Of a stretch of DNA of 64,000 bases, positions 48,102 to 58,606 are shown in pieces. A program made the position numbers and the translations under genes. Source of the stretch: Bilabrum cf. latius (Eukaryota; Bigyra: Bicosoecida; Bigyra; Bicosoecida); assembly GCA_965178125.1 (NCBI GenBank), contig OZ237765.1, positions 124,001-188,000 on the forward strand, read 5' to 3'. The notes under the pieces are model-generated. The model made no database searches. It was not told where the DNA came from and saw only the letters and a program-made list of their open reading frames with translations. The first letter of the stretch is position 1. Each line of letters begins with the position of its first letter.

Positions 48102-50216
48102 ATGCCGGTCTTAAAGTCTCCAAAGAAGAAACGTCGTCTGGTCCGGCGCTCGGCTGATGCGGATGCCTTGGCCTCGATAGAGTCGGGCGGTTCGAACGGA
48201 TCGGGACGAGGTGGTGGATTCTCGGATGTTGAAGACAGCGACGGGGAGACCAGAGCAAGCATGGCATCTGTACCGATGCAAGTATCGCAATCATCCCTAG
48301 GATCTGTACGAGGATCGCAATCAAGGCGTGCAGCTGCTCGGAACGTGCGCTCGTACAAGGAGGTCGCTTCCGACGCCAGCAGCAACAGCGAACAAGAAAG
48401 CGAAGGTGCCTCGGGCAGCGCATCCGACGCTTCCGCATCAATTAGCGAAGACGAAACATCGGACGACGACACAACGCTCGGCGAGGTGCTCGCGAGCAGC
48501 CGAGCCGCTCCTCTCTCCTCCCCCTCCTCTGCAGCAGCAGGCGCTGCCAGTGGCAGCCGAAGCAAAACGAAAGCCGCGTCGGCCAGGGCGGGCCGGAAGC
48601 GGCCCAGGGACGAAATCGGCAGGGGCATCGCTTCATCGCCAGCATCGAGCAGCAAGGTCAAGCCATCGAAGCGAGCACCGAGCAAGTCGGCCGGCGCAAA
48701 GCCCAAGTCCAAACCCAAGCCCAAGGGTGGCAGGGGCGGGGGCAAGCGCTCCTCGGTGCCGGCCGTATCGCCAGCTATCGCCATGAGGGCGGTTCTCGCC
48801 CTGAGGGACCGTCTCAGGGAACACGTGATGACTGTGGCCAGGGCGGAGGATGCGAGGAGGAGCAAGGCAAGCAAGGGCAAGGGCAAGGGGAAGGGCAAGG
48901 GGAAAGAGGGCGGCAGCGGGGCAGCCACGGGCGGGGCAGCAGCAGCCGCATCTTCGTCGTCGTCATCATCGTTGGCGTCTACGTCATCCTCATCTTCATC
49001 TTCATCTTCATCTTCATCTTCATCTTCATCTTCATCTTCATCTTCATCTCTGGCGGGGCCTCCACCGGCCTCCGAGGTTGCCTCCCTCGCGGCTGCCTCT
49101 CGCTCGCAGGCCGTGCTTGCCTCGCTCGGGATCGAGGGGGTGAGGGAGGTGGCCGACTTGGGCACGGGGACGGTCCTGGGCCGGCTGGAGGACATTTTCG
49201 CTGACGTGGCGGCAAGTATCCTGTCGGGGGAGGCCTTCGCTTACAGAGTGCCGAATCGCGGTGCCGGCAACCAGCTGTACGTGCCTCAAATCGATCGGAT
49301 TGTGCTGAAGGATAAGGCCACGGCCCGGCCCTTCCTTGGCCTGGGTACGGTCCGGAAGACCACGATCATGACCCGGGTCATGCAGATGATCCACGAGGTG
49401 GTGCACCGGGGCATCCACACCACCAAGCGCGACCTCTTCTACGCCGATGTGAAGCTCTTCAAGTCCCAGGACGAGTCCAATGCCGTGCTGGACGACGTGG
49501 CGTGCATGGTGGGCTGCACCCGCACCTCGCTGCACGTGGTCGCCTCTGAGAAAGGCGTGGTGGTGGGCAGGCTCCAGTTCCAGGAGGACGGGGACGAGAT
49601 CGATTGCAGCCGCATGGGCGTGGGAGGCAAGGCCATCCCCCCGTTCGCCGACAAGATAACGAACCTTCGCTCGGACGCCGCGTTCATCCTGCTGGTGGAG
49701 AAGGACGCGGCCTTCATGCGACTGGCAGAGGACCGGTTCTACAACAAGTACCCCTGCATCATCATTACGGCCAAGGGCCAGCCAGACGTGGCGACTCGGC
49801 TGTTCCTCAGGCGGTGCCGGGACGATCTTCGGATCCCCGTGCTGGGGCTGGTGGACGCGGACCCTTACGGTCTCAAGATCCTGTCCGTGTACATGTCCGG
49901 GAGCAAGAACATGAGCTACGACAGCGCGAGCCTGACGACGCCCGACATCAAGTGGCTCGGTGTGCGTCCGTCCGATTTGGACAAGTTTGACATCCCGGAG
50001 CAGTGCCGCCTCAAGATGACCGACACTGACATCAAGACCGGGAAGGACCTGCTGAAGGAGGCCTTCATCGCCAAGAACGAAGACTGGATGGCAGAGCTCA
50101 GAACCATGCTCGCCACAAAGGAAAAGGCAGAGATTCAGTCGCTATCGTCGTACGGATTCCAGTACTTGACGCAGGAATACCTGCCGCGCAAGCTCGCCGA
50201 GGGTGATTGGGTGTGA
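48102..50216 (+). CDS. TOP6A: DNA topoisomerase VI subunit A, plant-type (TOP6A/SPO11-3)
   Basis: 704 residues, single exon, TGA 50214-50216. The start '[16 protein letters not shown]' carries a nuclear localisation signal, followed by ~280 disordered Ser-rich residues. The catalytic 5Y-CAP domain includes '[14 protein letters not shown]' with the active-site Tyr (~residue 448). The TOPRIM metal site follows: '[12 protein letters not shown]' (Glu) and '[11 protein letters not shown]' (DxD). The C-terminus '[15 protein letters not shown]' closely follows Arabidopsis TOP6A. With a B subunit it makes transient double-strand breaks to decatenate DNA. In plants it drives endoreduplication. Other SPO11 paralogues act in meiosis, but these blocks ('[20 protein letters not shown]', '[14 protein letters not shown]') are TOP6A-like. 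It has no in-frame TAG. The stop codon overlaps a GTGACGAGTG word. Confidence 0.95.
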   Translation: MPVLKSPKKKRRLVRRSADADALASIESGGSNGSGRGGGFSDVEDSDGETRASMASVPMQVSQSSLGSVRGSQSRRAAARNVRSYKEVASDASSNSEQESEGASGSASDASASISEDETSDDDTTLGEVLASSRAAPLSSPSSAAAGAASGSRSKTKAASARAGRKRPRDEIGRGIASSPASSSKVKPSKRAPSKSAGAKPKSKPKPKGGRGGGKRSSVPAVSPAIAMRAVLALRDRLREHVMTVARAEDARRSKASKGKGKGKGKGKEGGSGAATGGAAAAASSSSSSSLASTSSSSSSSSSSSSSSSSSSSSSSLAGPPPASEVASLAAASRSQAVLASLGIEGVREVADLGTGTVLGRLEDIFADVAASILSGEAFAYRVPNRGAGNQLYVPQIDRIVLKDKATARPFLGLGTVRKTTIMTRVMQMIHEVVHRGIHTTKRDLFYADVKLFKSQDESNAVLDDVACMVGCTRTSLHVVASEKGVVVGRLQFQEDGDEIDCSRMGVGGKAIPPFADKITNLRSDAAFILLVEKDAAFMRLAEDRFYNKYPCIIITAKGQPDVATRLFLRRCRDDLRIPVLGLVDADPYGLKILSVYMSGSKNMSYDSASLTTPDIKWLGVRPSDLDKFDIPEQCRLKMTDTDIKTGKDLLKEAFIAKNEDWMAELRTMLATKEKAEIQSLSSYGFQYLTQEYLPRKLAEGDWV
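48955..49050. repeat. TCATCT microsatellite coding for polyserine
   Basis: Run of TCATCT and TCTTCA units (with TCG at the 5' end) in TOP6A. It reads almost entirely as serine codons and sits in the disordered N-terminal region ahead of the catalytic core. Confidence 0.9.
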
Positions 50217-50344
50217 CGAGTGCGGCTGCCGCTGCAGCAAGATGGTTCTTAATCCGAGCATCGCCGAGCCATCCAACACATTTCTGAGCAAAAAACCGAA
50301 GAAAACAAGCAATCTCGCATACATCAGTGCAAATAAGTGATACA

Positions 50345-52388
50345 ATGCAAGAAGAACACCACGAACATGTCGGTATTGAGGAGGCGTTCGCCGGCCCTTC
50401 GGGTTCTGAGGCCGTATTCGACGACCATGCAATAGCTCAGGCTGCTCACACCGGGGCGTGGGCGATTCCAGACGAAGCTAGACGATTAGCAGCCGGAGGA
50501 ATCAGCGGAATCGCAGAAGTTATCACAACGCATCCTATCGACTTAGGTGAGACGGTGATTTAGACTATGGATGCGTGATGAGGTGGCAGAAACTTGGCGC
50601 CGTATTCGATTTGCCTTGCTCCGCCTGCTTTTTACGCGTGTTTGGTTGCCAATTGTAGGATATTGTGGTAATAAAGTTTTGTTTGGTAGTATTTGTGTGG
50701 TTGTGCAGTGTATGCTGTGGCTGCTGTTGCCAGCAGGGCCCCGGAGATGCTTGAAGGCGCGTTGCAGCCGATCCCGGGTGTCCACGTGGGAATGCTAGCT
50801 TGCGCGGCATTCGCGCCAGTAACTTGGGTATTTGGCCCAACCAGTGTGATTCGCATGCATGGTTCATTCATATATGCGTGATGGGTAGGCGAGTACGTGT
50901 CGAATGGCTGAGATGAAGCCGCACTTGCAGTTGGTGCGACCGGCTGTTGCAGTTCGACCGTCTTGCAGTTGACGCTGCAGCGGGTCATGCCTTGGAAAAG
51001 CTTGCCTCACAAGCCGCCGTATGCCTGTAGATTGTGACATATAAGGATGCACCGCGAGGAAGGGCGGGTCAACATGCACGCAGGCTCCACGGTTGGCTGG
51101 AAAGCCCCACGTGACGCGCTGCGCCGGGCGCGGTGCCAAGTGTCCGGTAGCACACCAGTAAGCCGCTCATACGCATGAATCCGCGCACGTAGATGACGGT
51201 AGGCTGCAAAATATAATACTCCAATGTATGTACCTATACTGCTGGCGATTAGAACAGAGTTCGCTGCTGTGGGTTGCGACTCAGCCTGACTTGAGGGCCG
51301 GCTGACTTCCACCCGACAGGCCAGCGACTCGCTCCCGAGTGGCTGGTCGGCCGGTTCCGGCATGTGTGTACGCGGCATGAACGTGGCTTGACTTCCTTTG
51401 GGTTCAGCCACGTGTTGATATGGGTTGGTTTTGCATTGGAAATCAGCGTAGATTGCTCGTCGCGTGTCGTGCAGTGTTTCGCGCTTGTCGCCACACATCT
51501 GGCGTTGCCACACCCCCGCCCCCCCGTTCCATCACCATTTCTGTGCTTGCTATCGCAGTCAAGACACGCATGTAGCAGGCCTACGAGCTGGGGCGCCCTG
51601 CAGGCCCCGCCCCCGTGATCAGGGAGGCCATCGCCAGGGGCGGGCTTGCCGAGCTGTACGCGGGCTTCGTGCCCAGGCTGCTCGGCGTGGTGCCCATGCG
51701 CGTCACTTTCTGGGGCACGCAGAGCATCACCAAGCATAGGCTGGACGAGAATTTCCCGCACGTGCACCAGCTGGCCCGTGTGCTCGCCACGGGCACCATT
51801 GCGGGCACTGCCCAGACAGTCATCGACGGCCCCATCGAGGCGATGAAGATCCGGGCCATGACCTCGGGCAAGAGCGTGTCGCTGTGGGAAGTGATCAAGG
51901 GAGGAAGATTGCCGGGGTTTTCGGCAACGCTCGCGAGAAACGTGGTGTTTGCGGGCGCCTTCGCAACGGGCTTGTACATGGGCGCAGACGACTCTGCGCT
52001 TGATTAGGCCATGATCCGGGGGGCGGGGGCGGGCCTGGTGGCTTCCATCGTGTCGCAGCCCCTGGACTTCGTCAAGACGATTGCTCAGATGGAGGGCGGG
52101 CGCTCGCAGCCCATGCTGCGGGTGCTGACCCAGACCCCCCTGAAGACGCTCATGTCGGGCTGGATTCCCCGGGCTGCGCTTGGCATGGTGTCCATGTCTG
52201 TGGGGGCTGTGGTGTTCCGGGCGGTGGAGAACTTCCTCATCTCCGGCGCGCTCTTCACCAAGTGCCAGGACACCGCGCTGCAGCACCCCGCATCTGCGCA
52301 CACGGCACAGCGGCAGCTTGACTTGAAGAGGGTGCAGCACGCGAGGAGGCGAGCGGACGAGGCTGTGGCGGGGGAGGGCAGGCAGTGA
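50345..52388 (+). CDS. Mitochondrial carrier family protein
   Basis: Two exons, 50345-50546 and 51559-52388, 343 residues, TGA stop. Exon 1 ends in 'AAGGISGIAEVITTHPIDL' and exon 2 opens with 'VKTRM-x-QAYELG', where x is TAG 51573. This is the PxDxxKTRMQ signature split by a phase-1 intron, and TAG falls exactly at the Gln. Second and third repeats are degenerate ('DGPIEAMKIRAM', 'SQPLDFVKTIAQM'). A second TAG (52005) joins the third repeat ('DDSALD-x-AMIRGAGAGL'). Six transmembrane helices in the inner mitochondrial membrane are expected. Substrate is not predictable from what I see. The degenerate second signature is unusual. Confidence 0.9.
50547..51558 (+). other. Long (1,012-bp) intron of the carrier gene
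   Basis: GTGAGA donor at 50547 and CGCAG acceptor ending at 51558. It is three to eleven times longer than the other introns in the window. Small ORFs inside it (50693-50881 plus, 50565-50867 minus) show no family. A nested noncoding RNA or small insertion is possible but not seen. Confidence 0.8.
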
Positions 52389-52965
52389 GCAGGTGTGTGT
52401 GCTTCAGGGGGGAGGGAGGGGCGGCCCCATTCGGCAGACGGATGAGCAAGAGGGTTGAATGGAAACAGGACAGCGGGACAGTAGTGATGGCTTCGCAGCC
52501 GCACAGTGGAAGCGCGTGCGAGGGAAAGAAGGCGGCGGCATGGCTGGCGGCAGCGGGCGCGGTGCTCTGGTACAGAGACGCGCCCGGTGACCGCGGCCGT
52601 GTCCGTCGTTTCCCTCGCTGCTTCAAATCCTCGTCCATAAGGTATCAATGGAGCAGTATGCGGGGGGCATACGCATCAGGCCGAATGGGGGCAAGTAAGG
52701 AGGTTGTTGCTAGTTGAGTGTTGCGTGATTCGTGCAGATTTGAACGCTTCCGTGAAGTGCCGTGACAGCGTATCGTTCACGATCCGCGCCCTGAATTCAT
52801 TTGCATGGATACTGTCGAATAGATGCGTCCAAGTTAAGCTGCATTCGGTTGGGTTCAGCGGCAACAAGTTACGCAGGGCTGCGCCCAGGCCTACCTCTCC
52901 GCCTCCCACCAGCGAACCCACATGCGTGCGGCTTTCACGGTCCTAGCAACCCAGTCCCAGCCTAT
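52389..52965. other. Intergenic region between converging carrier and ubiquitin genes
   Basis: About 580 bases holding the 3' untranslated regions of two converging genes. No further gene, RNA or mobile element is recognised. Confidence 0.6.
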
Positions 52966-53661
<696 letters not shown>

Positions 53662-53844
53662 GCTTGCAGTATTATTTTGTCTTACGCTCAGCATTCGAGC
53701 TGGTGGTTCGATGATCGGATTACACTCGTCATATGCACTGATGTCCATTTCCTGGACCCCCATTGCAACTTCCTTTCGGTTTGCCGCGAGTTTTAGCCCG
53801 CGATAGCATGAAAGAAATTATATACAGTTGAATCATTTGCGAGT

Positions 53845-55657
53845 ATGCGAAGAAACCGCGTAGTTCAAAGATGCATACGGACACTTGCAGTGCAATTGCG
53901 TGTTCGATTCCAGCAATACGGGATGAGGTGGGCAACCACACATCCTAGCGTTGATGTTGTTGTCATTGGAGGTGGACATGCTGGATGTGAGGCGGCGGCT
54001 GCTTCTGCACGCGCAGGGGCAAACACGGTGCTCCTTACGCAAACTGCCGAGCAGGTGGGCGAGCTCAGCTGCAACCCGTCCATCGGGGGCGTAGGCAAAG
54101 GCACTCTTGTCCGTGAGGTTTCCGCCATGGGAGGCATCATGAGCCGCGCCGCAGACGAGGCCGGCATCCTGTTTCGCATGCTGAACCGCAGCAGGGGCCC
54201 GGCCGTGCACGGCCCGAGGGCCCAGGTCGACAGAGCCCTCTACAAGGCCGCGGTGCATCGCATGGTGTTGCAGGAGACCCCTAACCTGCAGCTGCACGAG
54301 GGCCTGGCACAGGATGTGGTCATCTCCCAGGCCAGCGGGCGAGTGACGGCTGTGCTCACCGAGGCGGGCGACGTGCTGCCCTGCAGGGCCGTGGTGCTCA
54401 CCACTGGGACATTCCTGAGGGGCGTGATCCACGTGGGGGACAGGCAGATCCCCGCGGGGAGGAGAAAGAGGTCCAGGGCGGAACTGGAAGCGGACGGAGA
54501 CGGCTGCAACCCGAAATCAATAACCGCCGCCCCAGGGCGCGGGGTGCGGCTAGACGACGAGGCGGAGGCGGAGAAGGAGAAGGATATCGACCTGGCGGAG
54601 CCCCCGAGCGAGGGATTGGCGCTGACGCTGGAGCGAATGCAGCTGCCTCTGGGACGACTGAAAACCGGCACCCCTCCCCGCCTGGACGGCCGCACCATCA
54701 ACTGGGAGTGTCCAGGGCTGGAGGCGCAGAGCACCGACGAGCAGCCGTGGGTGTTCGATTACCGCCGGGAATACGCGGGCGAGCTTCCCCCCGTGGTGGC
54801 GAGGGGGGAGACCATCCGGTGCATGGCCACGAGGACGAACGCCAGAACGCATGCCATCGTGTCGGAGAACAGGCTGAGGCTACCTACATTCGTGGGGGGG
54901 GGTCCGCAGGGGGAGGGCAAGGGGCCGAGGAACTGCCCCTCGATCGAGTCCAAGGTCAGGAAGTTCCCCGACAGGGAACAACACCTCGTCTGGCTGGAGC
55001 CCGAGGGGATTCGGAGCCACATTGTGTACCCCGCAGGCATCTCCACGGGCCTACCCGAGGACGCCCAGCTCAGGATGGTCCGGTCCATCCGTGGGCTGGA
55101 AGAGGCCGAGATGGTCGCACCGGCCTATGCCGTGGAATACGACCACGTGGACCCCAGGTGCCTCGACCCTACCCTGCAGCTCAAGGGGGGCGGGGCCACG
55201 GGGCTCGCGCGGTCCGGATCCACTTCCGGTTTGGGGCCGGGCTCCGGTTCTGGTTCCGGTTTCTTCCTGGCCGGTTAGATCAACGGCACCACTGGGTACG
55301 AAGAGGCCGCGGCCCAGGGGCTGGTGGCCGGTGCCAACGCCGCCCTTCTGTCGCTGGGCAAGCCCCCCATGGTGCTGGACAGGACCCGGAGCCTGACAGG
55401 TGTGATGATTGACGACCTCACCAGCAGGGGGGTGGCCGAGCCGTACCGCATGTACACTGGCAGATCCGAGTACAGGCTATCGGTAAGGGCAGACAATGCT
55501 GACCTGAGGCTGACCCCGGCGGCGTGCGAGGCGGGGCTGCTGCGGCGGGAGGGGCTGAGGAACAGCGGGGGTGCGGTGCATTATTTTGCCTGGCCTGACG
55601 TCACTGCGGAGCTGCCTCCGCTGGATTGCCAAGACGAGCACGGCGAGGAGCACCTCT

Positions 55658-55688
<31 letters not shown>

Positions 55689-56979
55689 ACATTAGCAGCA
55701 GCAGCAGCACCAGCAGGAACATCAGCAGCAGCAGCCCACGACAGAGGGAGGTGGAGGCGCCAAGGCTGCACCATTTCTGGGCGACCGCCCCGACTGGGCC
55801 GATGCTGTGGTGCTAGAGACAAGGCAAGATAGGGCCGCCGCAGGGCGTGACGAGTGGCTGGCGAGGGCTGGCGAGGACCAGTGGAGGGGGTTCCGACGGC
55901 GGGCGAGGCGCGTTGAGATGGCGGGGTAGGCTCTTCGGGAGGCTGTCCTAAGGCCGGGGGAGTGGGGAACAAAGGGAGTCCAGGGAATAACCGAGGATAT
56001 CGGTCGCGGTGCTAAGACGGGGAACAAGCCGGGGAACAAGCCCAGGGCGGTGAGCGAGCTGCTTCAGGCAGGCGTGGTGAGTACTGGGGAGGACGCAGCG
56101 GGGCTCATGCAGCGGGCTGCTCTGGGCCGACTGCAAGAGGCAAGGCAGCTCCTGAAAGACGCGATGAGCGTGTATTTCGGGGGGGACTGTGTGACGAACA
56201 GGTAGGCGTGGGTGGAGCAGAAAGCTGCAGGGGCTCTGTCTGGCCTATTGCAGCGCGGGGAAGACAGCATCTTCGACGGTAAGGAACATGTGACGAGTGC
56301 TTGGGCCAGGGAACAGATGGACGGCTCCCGGTCGGGCGGCGAAGATGGCGAAGTGGACCAGCGGGACAGGTCCTTGCCCTGGTCGGCTGCCCTGCGAGGT
56401 GTATTCGGGGCCGGCCTGCAGCCAGACATAGAGCGGGCGGCCGGGCTGATCCAGGGGGCGGCGGAGCTGTGCGACCACGTCAGTGCGGCGGGTCACCATG
56501 CGGCTAGAACCACCGCTGGGGTGGAAGCGAGGTACTCGTCACACGTGCAGCGGCAGGCGCGGGAGGTGGGACGTGTGACGAGGGCGGGGCGTCTGCCCCT
56601 TCCTCAGTGGGTGACGAGTGCGTGGCTGGCCGTGCCGGGGATTCCCCGCGCCGACGCAGAGGCCCTGCAGTCTGCCGGTGTGACGAGTGTGGGGGAGGCG
56701 GGGCGGGTGCCCGGGGTGCGCCCGTCCACCGTGTCGCTGCTGGCGGCGCTGGCCTCGGGCGAGGCAGCCACTGCCAGGCCCGGGGTCGCAAGTGGGGGTG
56801 ACGGTGCATCGCATGGTGGTGCAAGAAGTGGGGGTGTGGATAGGCAGGGAACAGGTCTAGAGGAATAGGCTCGCACAGCTGCCGTCGCTGATGCTGGCAG
56901 TGGTAGTACCCAGCCTGAGGGTGTGACCGCCGGAATCAGCGCCAGGCAGCGGAGGCGGTTGAAAGCTGCACAGACCTAA
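53845..56979 (+). CDS. MTO1: tRNA uridine 5-carboxymethylaminomethyl modification enzyme (MnmG/MTO1/GidA)
   Basis: 1,044 residues, single exon, TAA 56977-56979. The first ~30 residues are basic and Ser-free, consistent with mitochondrial import. FAD site: '[20 protein letters not shown]'. Other MnmG blocks are '[20 protein letters not shown]', '[19 protein letters not shown]', '[16 protein letters not shown]', and at the C-terminus '[14 protein letters not shown]', '[11 protein letters not shown]' and '[14 protein letters not shown]'. Six TAGs (55276, 55657, 55693, 55927, 56203, 56866) interrupt the standard frame. At 55276 the family has Gln: 'FLAG[15 protein letters not shown]'. With MnmE it modifies wobble U34 of mitochondrial tRNAs. 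It is longer than the usual 630-720 residues because of low-complexity inserts, including a polyGln tract and an acidic insert near 54440-54600. Confidence 0.93.
55657..55740. repeat. CAG tract coding for polyglutamine, with TAG units
   Basis: Inside MnmG. CAG units with two TAGs (55657, 55693) and a few GAA-CAT and CAC units between them. Each TAG differs from CAG by one C-to-T change and lies directly beside CAG codons. Confidence 0.93.
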
Positions 56980-57139
56980 TTAACGTTGTTTCGATCCATG
57001 GGTGCATGTCTGCTGCAGTTCGGGGACACCCCATGGCGGCGTTCCACGGCTCAGCGGTTGCAACCTCCTTTTCAGAGTTGCTGTGACGAGTGCTGAGGAA
57101 CCCCACCCACAGCCGCACAATAAGGAACCATAACAGAAC

Positions 57140-58420
57140 ATGTCGGCTTGGAAGCGAGCCGCTGCGTCGGGAGGCAGTATCGCTAAAACAATTGCCTCGG
57201 CGTAGGTCGTTGGTGTGGAAGGAAAGGCTGAATCAGGGCCTGCAGCAGCCGTCGAAGCAGCGTCGGTTGTGGTTGCGCCAAGCTTGCCGTCTGGCTCCAC
57301 TGCGCCTTCTACGGGTTCATCGTCTGCCCCAACAGCTGCAACTACTACTGAGGGTGGATCTATGTCAGCTGCAGGCGCAGGAGTACCGTCGACTGCGCCT
57401 TCATCAGGTGCGGGGGCATCAGGCGGGAAGAGTAAATCGGGTCGTAAAGGCGAGCATTGGAATGTGTTTAGCGAAGCTGTACAGCTGATCATCAGCGAAT
57501 GGCCTATTCTACGTACAGCATTGCAGCAGCAAAGTGCAGGTTCGAAGACAAGAGAGCGTTTCGATGATATGCTCGACGTGCTGCTTGAGAACTTGGTGGA
57601 GGTATGGGATGAAGGCGATTCTTTATCATGGCTAAGCGTATTCGACTACTTGGAAGAAGTGTTAGATACAGACCTCAACGTCGACTTTGACGGCGATGCA
57701 CAGTTGCAGGCGGTGAGTATTTCGACAGTATTTGACGTGGATGTATGGTGGAGAGCTGCCGCGTGATGCATACTTTTTCCAATGGCCCCGAAGCTTTCGC
57801 GGTGTGGGCAACCTTTTTAAGATCGTTAGGACTGATGGCACTCTCCATTACTATGCTCGAATCCCCGCACGTTGCGCGGTTTTCGAATCATGCTTGCTGC
57901 AAGCGCCAGTTCTGTTACGAATCACACATCTTGCACGATCTAATACCCGCGATTTGTTTGCATTGCATCGCAGGTATCCCGACAGGTTGAGAAACTCTTC
58001 AACGATTGCGCGGCGGGCAAGCCGGAGCCGGCCCAGGCGCTCATCAAGGTCTTCGAGGAGCGCCTCGAGCAGGAGGCCGAGGAGGCGCGCGCCATGGGGG
58101 CCAAGGGGGGAAGCGCTGCGGCTGCCGGTGAAGATCATCATGACGATGACGATGACGAGGAGGAGGAGGAGGGCGATGATGGGTGGGCCAGGCCAAAGGG
58201 AGGCAAGGGCAAGGGAGGAGCAGGAGCAGGCAGCGGGGCGGCATCGCCGGCAGCGGCTGCCACAGGCGGTGCTGGTGCTGGAAGTGCTGCTGTCAGCTCT
58301 GCTGCTGCTGCATAGGCGGCTCCCGCGAGTAAGGCTGATGGAGAGGATGGTGACGAGGATGATAGCGATGACGACGGCTGGAAGGTGGTTGCGGGGGGCA
58401 AGGGGAGGAAGGGGAAGTGA
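57140..58420 (+). CDS. TSR2: Pre-rRNA processing protein TSR2
   Basis: Two exons, 57140-57712 and 57974-58420, 339 residues, TGA stop. The 261-bp intron has a GTGAGT donor and CGCAG acceptor in phase 0. The conserved core is 'FSEAVQLIISEWPILRTALQ', then the Leu/Asp-rich helix with 'WDEGDSLSWLSVFDYLEEVL', continuing in exon 2 as 'VEKLFNDCAAGKPE'. The acidic C-terminal tail closes with 'SDDDGWKVVAGGKGRK', the hallmark DDGW-VV motif. In yeast TSR2 escorts eS26 to the pre-40S ribosome. TAGs at 57203 ('IASA-x-VVGVEG') and 58313 ('SAAAA-x-AAPASKADG') lie in variable regions. Without read-through the start and the DGW motif would be cut off. A longer-than-usual Ala/Ser-rich N-terminus precedes the core. 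Confidence 0.9.
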
Positions 58421-58606
58421 GGTTATCGCAACACATACCAGCCATCTGCTAGCACACCAGCACGAATACCAGGGCCCAAGTGCCCCATTTGCTCCACTTG
58501 CATGTTATATTGTATACTGGTAGACGATCCCTGTGATGTTTCCCGTTGCACACAAACCATTACGACAATCTGGAGCCGATCTGATCCGATCCGATCTATG
58601 CTCACC

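Noticed and set aside
54252-54271. Fourth dispersed word inside MnmG as a purely protein-level conservation
   Set aside because: The peptide here (Val-His-Arg-Met-Val-Leu) differs in frame from the other copies, so protein conservation cannot explain the shared DNA word.
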